DNA from: Kitasatospora sp. MBT63
Lineage (GTDB): Bacteria > Actinomycetota > Actinomycetes > Streptomycetales > Streptomycetaceae
Direction of reading: 5' to 3'
DNA: 33,722 bases
Assembly (NCBI RefSeq): GCF_000710465.2
Contig: NZ_JAIZ01000067.1
Location: forward strand, 1 to 33,722
Part shown: positions 32,648-33,722 of the stretch, in pieces
How positions within the stretch are numbered: position 1 is the stretch's first letter
How the letters are laid out: every line of letters starts with the position of its first letter
Program-made: the position numbers and the translations under genes
Notes under the pieces: model-generated
Seen by the model: only the letters and a program-made list of their open reading frames with translations
What the model was told of the DNA's origin: nothing
Database searches by the model: none

Positions 32648-33722
32648 CTACTTGACGTCGGGCATCGCGGTGTCGTTCTTCATGGCGTCGAAGACCAGCT
32701 TCGACTTGGCCGGGTCCCACTTGACCGCGGACTCGCCGGTCGGGGTGTGGAAGTCGGGGTTGCCGATCGGCACGGTGATGCTCTTCCCGTCGCCGCTGGA
32801 GACGCCCTTCATGGCGAGGAACAGCGACCCGAGGTCGGTCAGGCCGGCGTCGTCGTCGACGATCAGCGTGCCGAGGCCGGAGCTGACCATCGGGTAGAAG
32901 GTGAACGGGTTGAGCAGGGTGGCCGGGGAGGCGGCCTGCTTGGCCAGCGCGCCCAGGAACTTCTGCTGGTTGCGCATCCGGCCGAGGTCCTGGTCGGCCA
33001 TCTGGTGGCGCTGCCGGACGAAGGCCAGCGACTGGGCGCCGGTCAGGGTCTGGCAGCCGGCCTTGAGGTTCAGCCCGGAGTCCTTGTCGGAGACGGCCTG
33101 GTCGATGCACATGTCGACACCGCCGACCGAGTCCACGATGCCGACGAAGCCGGCGAACCCGATCTCGGCGTAGTGGTCGATGTGGATGCCGGTGTTGGAC
33201 TCCACGGTCTGCACCAGCAGCCGGCCGCCGCCGCGGGCGAAGGCCGCATTGATCTTGGAGGTGGCGGCGGGCACGGTCTTGCCGTTGCCGCTGGTGTCGG
33301 GGTGCGCCGGGATCTGCACCCAGGAGTCGCGCGGGATCGACATCAGGGTGTTCCCGTGGTCCCCGATGTGCAGGATCATCATCGAGTCGCTGCGCTTGCC
33401 CTCGGCGGAGCCGGTGTGCAGCGAGTCCTCCTCCGCGTCGGAGAGCCCGGCGCGGCTGTCGGACCCCACGATCAGCCAGTTGGTGCCCTTGCCCTCGGCG
33501 GGCCGCCCGGCGTAGCCGGCCAGCACGTTCTCGTGGTTGAGCTGGGAGTCGGCCCAGAAGTAGGTGCCGATGCCGGTCACCAGCAGCGTGGTGACGACGG
33601 CCAGCGCGGCCACCTTGATCTTGCGGCGGCGCGGCCAGCGGGACCGGCCGGCGGCGGGCGCCCCCGGCGTACCCGGCCCGCCCGGACCACCGGGAGCCCC
33701 CGGCCCGCCCGGCCCGCCGGGA
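32648..33722 (-). CDS. LytR-CpsA-Psr (LCP) family protein (5' end beyond the window)
   Basis: The visible 358 codons lack the true start, which lies past the right edge. The first 23 or so visible residues are a Gly-Pro-rich collagen-like run of PGG/PGA/PGT units. A basic cluster 'RSRWPRRRKIK', a transmembrane helix ('VAALAVVTTLLVTGIGTYF') and the extracytoplasmic LCP domain follow. Catalytic-domain blocks are 'NWLIVGSDSRAGLSD', 'KRSDSMMILHIGD', 'MSIPRDSWVQIPAH', 'TSKINAAFARGGG' and 'MRNQQKFLGALAKQ'. A GTG at 33613 is just before the transmembrane helix and would leave it without a tail, so a start outside the window is more likely. The enzyme would attach glycopolymers to the cell wall. Confidence 0.92.
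   Translation of the reverse strand, partial: PGGPGGPGAPGGPGGPGTPGAPAAGRSRWPRRRKIKVAALAVVTTLLVTGIGTYFWADSQLNHENVLAGYAGRPAEGKGTNWLIVGSDSRAGLSDAEEDSLHTGSAEGKRSDSMMILHIGDHGNTLMSIPRDSWVQIPAHPDTSGNGKTVPAATSKINAAFARGGGRLLVQTVESNTGIHIDHYAEIGFAGFVGIVDSVGGVDMCIDQAVSDKDSGLNLKAGCQTLTGAQSLAFVRQRHQMADQDLGRMRNQQKFLGALAKQAASPATLLNPFTFYPMVSSGLGTLIVDDDAGLTDLGSLFLAMKGVSSGDGKSITVPIGNPDFHTPTGESAVKWDPAKSKLVFDAMKNDTAMPDVK

Overview
The window is high-GC (roughly 70% or more) actinobacterial DNA. Gene content, strong G/C third-position bias, GTG/TTG starts and many leaderless starts all point to Streptomycetaceae (Streptomyces, Kitasatospora or a close relative). It is a chromosomal, mostly housekeeping and catabolic region. 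I see no rRNA, tRNA, insertion sequence, phage gene or CRISPR array.

Layout. (1) 1-2876: acyl-CoA carboxylase epsilon (partial) and beta subunits on the minus strand, divergent from the biotin ligase birA. (2) 3043-6133: nucleotide second messengers, with a class III adenylate cyclase followed by a GAF-GGDEF diguanylate cyclase. (3) 6223-8504: two tandem MarR-like regulators, a small secreted/membrane protein and fdhD (minus). (4) 8690-18036: histidine utilisation: hutH; a small membrane protein (minus); an RpiR-type regulator; a CxxC protein; then hutU, an M20 amidohydrolase, hutF and hutI. (5) 18143-22999: a POT peptide transporter (minus), a two-component system, a small conserved protein and a GtrA-like protein (both minus). 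(6) 23221-27002: purK-purE, a membrane-type dipeptidase and a MerR regulator. (7) 27060-33722: a CoA-binding protein and a UDP-sugar dehydrogenase (minus), an LCP ligase (plus), an acyl-CoA dehydrogenase (plus), then a PH-domain protein, a hexapeptide acyltransferase and a second, truncated LCP protein (all minus).

How the genes fit together. HutH, HutU, HutI, HutF and the M20 hydrolase make a complete five-step route from histidine to glutamate. The M20 enzyme sits where a classical N-formylglutamate amidohydrolase (HutG) is missing, and the formate it would release gives context to fdhD beside hutH. The adenylate cyclase is in the same window as three Crp-like operators: upstream of cya itself, between fdhD and hutH, and between the peptide transporter and the response regulator. 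This suggests, as inference, a cAMP-Crp link to amino-acid and peptide use. A perfect 20-bp palindrome covers the hutH start codon and a large imperfect dyad covers the hutU promoter and leader, so the hut genes probably also have a dedicated repressor. The RpiR-type regulator encoded between them is a candidate.

Other notable signals: a repeated arrangement of a -10-like hexamer 12-13 nt before SD-less starts (leaderless mRNAs); long perfect hairpins at gene ends; a 33-bp in-frame tandem repeat at the stop codon of the histidine kinase; and an acyl-CoA dehydrogenase whose central ~1 kb has codon use and GC skew unlike its own ends and its neighbours. All promoter and operator calls come from reading the sequence by eye.
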